Shown here one piece after another: positions 5,622 through 6,730 of a stretch of 6,730 nucleotides of DNA. Origin of the DNA: an uncultured Lachnospiraceae bacterium (lineage in GTDB: Bacteria > Bacillota > Clostridia > Lachnospirales > Lachnospiraceae); assembly GCA_937910785.1 (NCBI GenBank), contig CALDLG010000207.1, positions 1-6,730 of the forward strand, read 5' to 3'. The notes beneath the pieces were generated by a model. It was not told where the DNA came from. It worked only from the letters and a program-made list of their open reading frames with translations, and ran no database searches. The translations under genes were made by a program, and so were the position numbers. Each line of letters opens with the position of its first letter. Position 1 is the first letter of the stretch.

Positions 5622-6730
5622 CTATTCTTTTTCACCAAGAAACCAGTCTCTGATCCATCGCCCCTGCTCGCTCAGGTCTTCTTCGTTCCAGTCAGAAAGC
5701 TTCGAACAGCCGGGGACAAGGATGCTGCTGGATTCGTTTTTGTTTGCGAGGTTCCAGCACAGATAGCTGACGTTGTATGTCTCAATTAATTCCTTCCATG
5801 CATTGGCCTGTTCCAGATCGACCGCACCGTTGCCGGAAGCGTCGCAGATGCCGAATTCGCTGACAAAGACCGGAAGGCCGCTTTCAATACAGGTTCGCAT
5901 CCGCTCTCTGAGCCAGTCCGTATGAGTTGCCGCATAGAAGTGCAGGACATACATAATATTATCGTAATCAAGCGGCGCAGCCAGTGCCTGATCGATATCC
6001 TGGCTCCAGGTGGGCGTGCCGACAAGAATAACGGCATTCTTACTGTTGGCCCGGATTACGGGAATCACTTCGCCGGCATAGGCGCATACGCTCTCCCATG
6101 TTCCTGCATTGTTAGGTTCGTTACAGATTTCATAAATGACATTATCATAATCCGCATACTGTTTTGACATTTCGTCAAAAAAACGAATGGCCTCTTCTTT
6201 GTAGGTGAGAGGATTCTGATCGCTTAAAACGTGCCAGTCGATGATAACATACATGCCAAGCTCCGTCGCGTATTCCACGCCGCCCTGTATCAGCTTTTTC
6301 AGCTCCTCCTGACTGCCGCCAGTGCAATAACCGCCGTTTTCCGCGGTGTACATGGCGAGACGGATGCAGTTGGTGTTCCAGCCGCTGCGCAGGTATCGGA
6401 AGGTTTCCAGATTAATATATTCGGGAAACCAGGCAATACCGTGGGTGGACATGCCGCGCAGCTGTATGGGGTCTCCATGGCTGTCCGTTAATGCGGTTCC
6501 TTCCACATGAAGCGCGCCATGCCGGGCAAAGGGCGTTTGCGCACCGTCGGGAGTTTCCGGATTGATTGTGTTTTGGGTCGTTTCATTGTCCATGGGTTCG
6601 TCCTCCTTTGGGGTTTCGTCTGGGTTTTCAATTGCTTCCGTTCCGGTCAGGATGTCTTCATCCGTTGGAGAGACCGGGGCTGCTGCGGAGTAAGAAACGG
6701 CAGCAGAAGCCGGGGGTGTTGTTTCCGGCG
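5622..6730 (-). CDS. GH5 glycoside hydrolase (endoglucanase-like), incomplete at its N-terminus
   Basis: Retaining beta-glycanase of glycoside hydrolase family 5, most like the bacterial endo-beta-1,4-glucanases. Numbered from the internal ATG at 6593, the (beta/alpha)8 domain covers about 26-318. Conserved sites: Arg78 (CIRLAMY), His121 (IIDWHV), Asn158-Glu159 (NEP, acid/base), His218 and Tyr220 (HFYA), Glu246 (SEFG, nucleophile) and Trp280 (CWN). The catalytic domain looks complete. Upstream of that ATG the frame stays open for 45 more codons to the right edge and encodes a Pro/Thr/Glu/Asp/Ala/Ser-rich stretch. This continues the linker-like residues 1-24, so the true start and probably a signal peptide or lipobox lie beyond 6730. 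The ATG at 6593 does carry a good ribosome-site match, so a shorter product cannot be excluded. It is followed by the esterase gene. Cellulose, mixed-linkage glucan, xyloglucan and mannan are all possible substrates. Confidence 0.9.
   Translation of the reverse strand, partial: PETTPPASAAVSYSAAAPVSPTDEDILTGTEAIENPDETPKEDEPMDNETTQNTINPETPDGAQTPFARHGALHVEGTALTDSHGDPIQLRGMSTHGIAWFPEYINLETFRYLRSGWNTNCIRLAMYTAENGGYCTGGSQEELKKLIQGGVEYATELGMYVIIDWHVLSDQNPLTYKEEAIRFFDEMSKQYADYDNVIYEICNEPNNAGTWESVCAYAGEVIPVIRANSKNAVILVGTPTWSQDIDQALAAPLDYDNIMYVLHFYAATHTDWLRERMRTCIESGLPVFVSEFGICDASGNGAVDLEQANAWKELIETYNVSYLCWNLANKNESSSILVPGCSKLSDWNEEDLSEQGRWIRDWFLGEKE
6601..6609 (-). promoter_or_regulatory. Shine-Dalgarno-like site before the internal GH5 ATG
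   Basis: Read on the minus strand this is AAAGGAGGA, seven bases before the ATG at 6593. It is also in-frame coding sequence for Lys-Glu-Asp-like linker residues. It may therefore be a true start site or just a by-product of the acidic linker codons. The open, linker-like frame upstream favours the second reading. Confidence 0.35.

Noticed and set aside
5187..5789. A 200-codon plus-strand open frame across the esterase and GH5 ends
   Set aside because: It is antisense to two genes with intact catalytic residues, and no ribosome site or domain supports it.

Overview
The window looks like chromosome of a moderate-GC anaerobic Firmicute, most likely Lachnospiraceae or a nearby Clostridia group. 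This is inferred from strong AGGAGG-type ribosome sites, tight gene packing, a VanZ-like protein, a clostridial-type CD1871A small CXXC protein and a GH5 endoglucanase with a Pro/Thr/Glu/Ser linker. There are no rRNA or tRNA genes, CRISPR arrays, insertion sequences or phage genes.

Layout: (1) 70-687 (+), a stand-alone VanZ-family membrane protein, followed by a 278-bp gap with an imperfect hairpin and a TATAAT-type promoter candidate. (2) 966-2619 (+), a compact three-gene redox cluster: a thioredoxin-like TlpA/ResA lipoprotein, a 50-residue one-helix membrane peptide ending in a CxxC motif (1564-1716, overlapping the lipoprotein gene and easily missed), and a membrane polyferredoxin of the NapH/YccM type. 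(3) 2634-4672 (+), cutC, an unrecognised two-helix membrane protein, and a Bcp-type thiol peroxidase. Spacing makes cutC part of the redox transcript; the last two genes follow with gaps of 33 and 68 bp. (4) A strong GC-rich hairpin between convergent genes at 4709-4748. (5) 4794-6730 (-), a cytoplasmic alpha/beta-hydrolase esterase downstream of a GH5 glycoside hydrolase whose reading frame stays open to the right edge, so that gene is incomplete here.

The three-gene redox cluster is the most interesting part. All three products carry cysteine pairs or iron-sulfur ligands. The predicted topology puts the small CxxC motif and the lipoprotein CxxC on the outer face of the membrane, with the ferredoxin clusters in or under the membrane. 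No CcdA/DsbD-type transporter is visible. A working hypothesis is a ferredoxin-driven route for moving electrons out to thiols or disulfides at the cell surface. The downstream thiol peroxidase and CutC would fit a redox or metal-stress theme, but that link is only contextual. The minus-strand pair suggests breakdown of a beta-glucan or similar plant polysaccharide, with GH5 acting outside and the esterase removing acyl groups inside.
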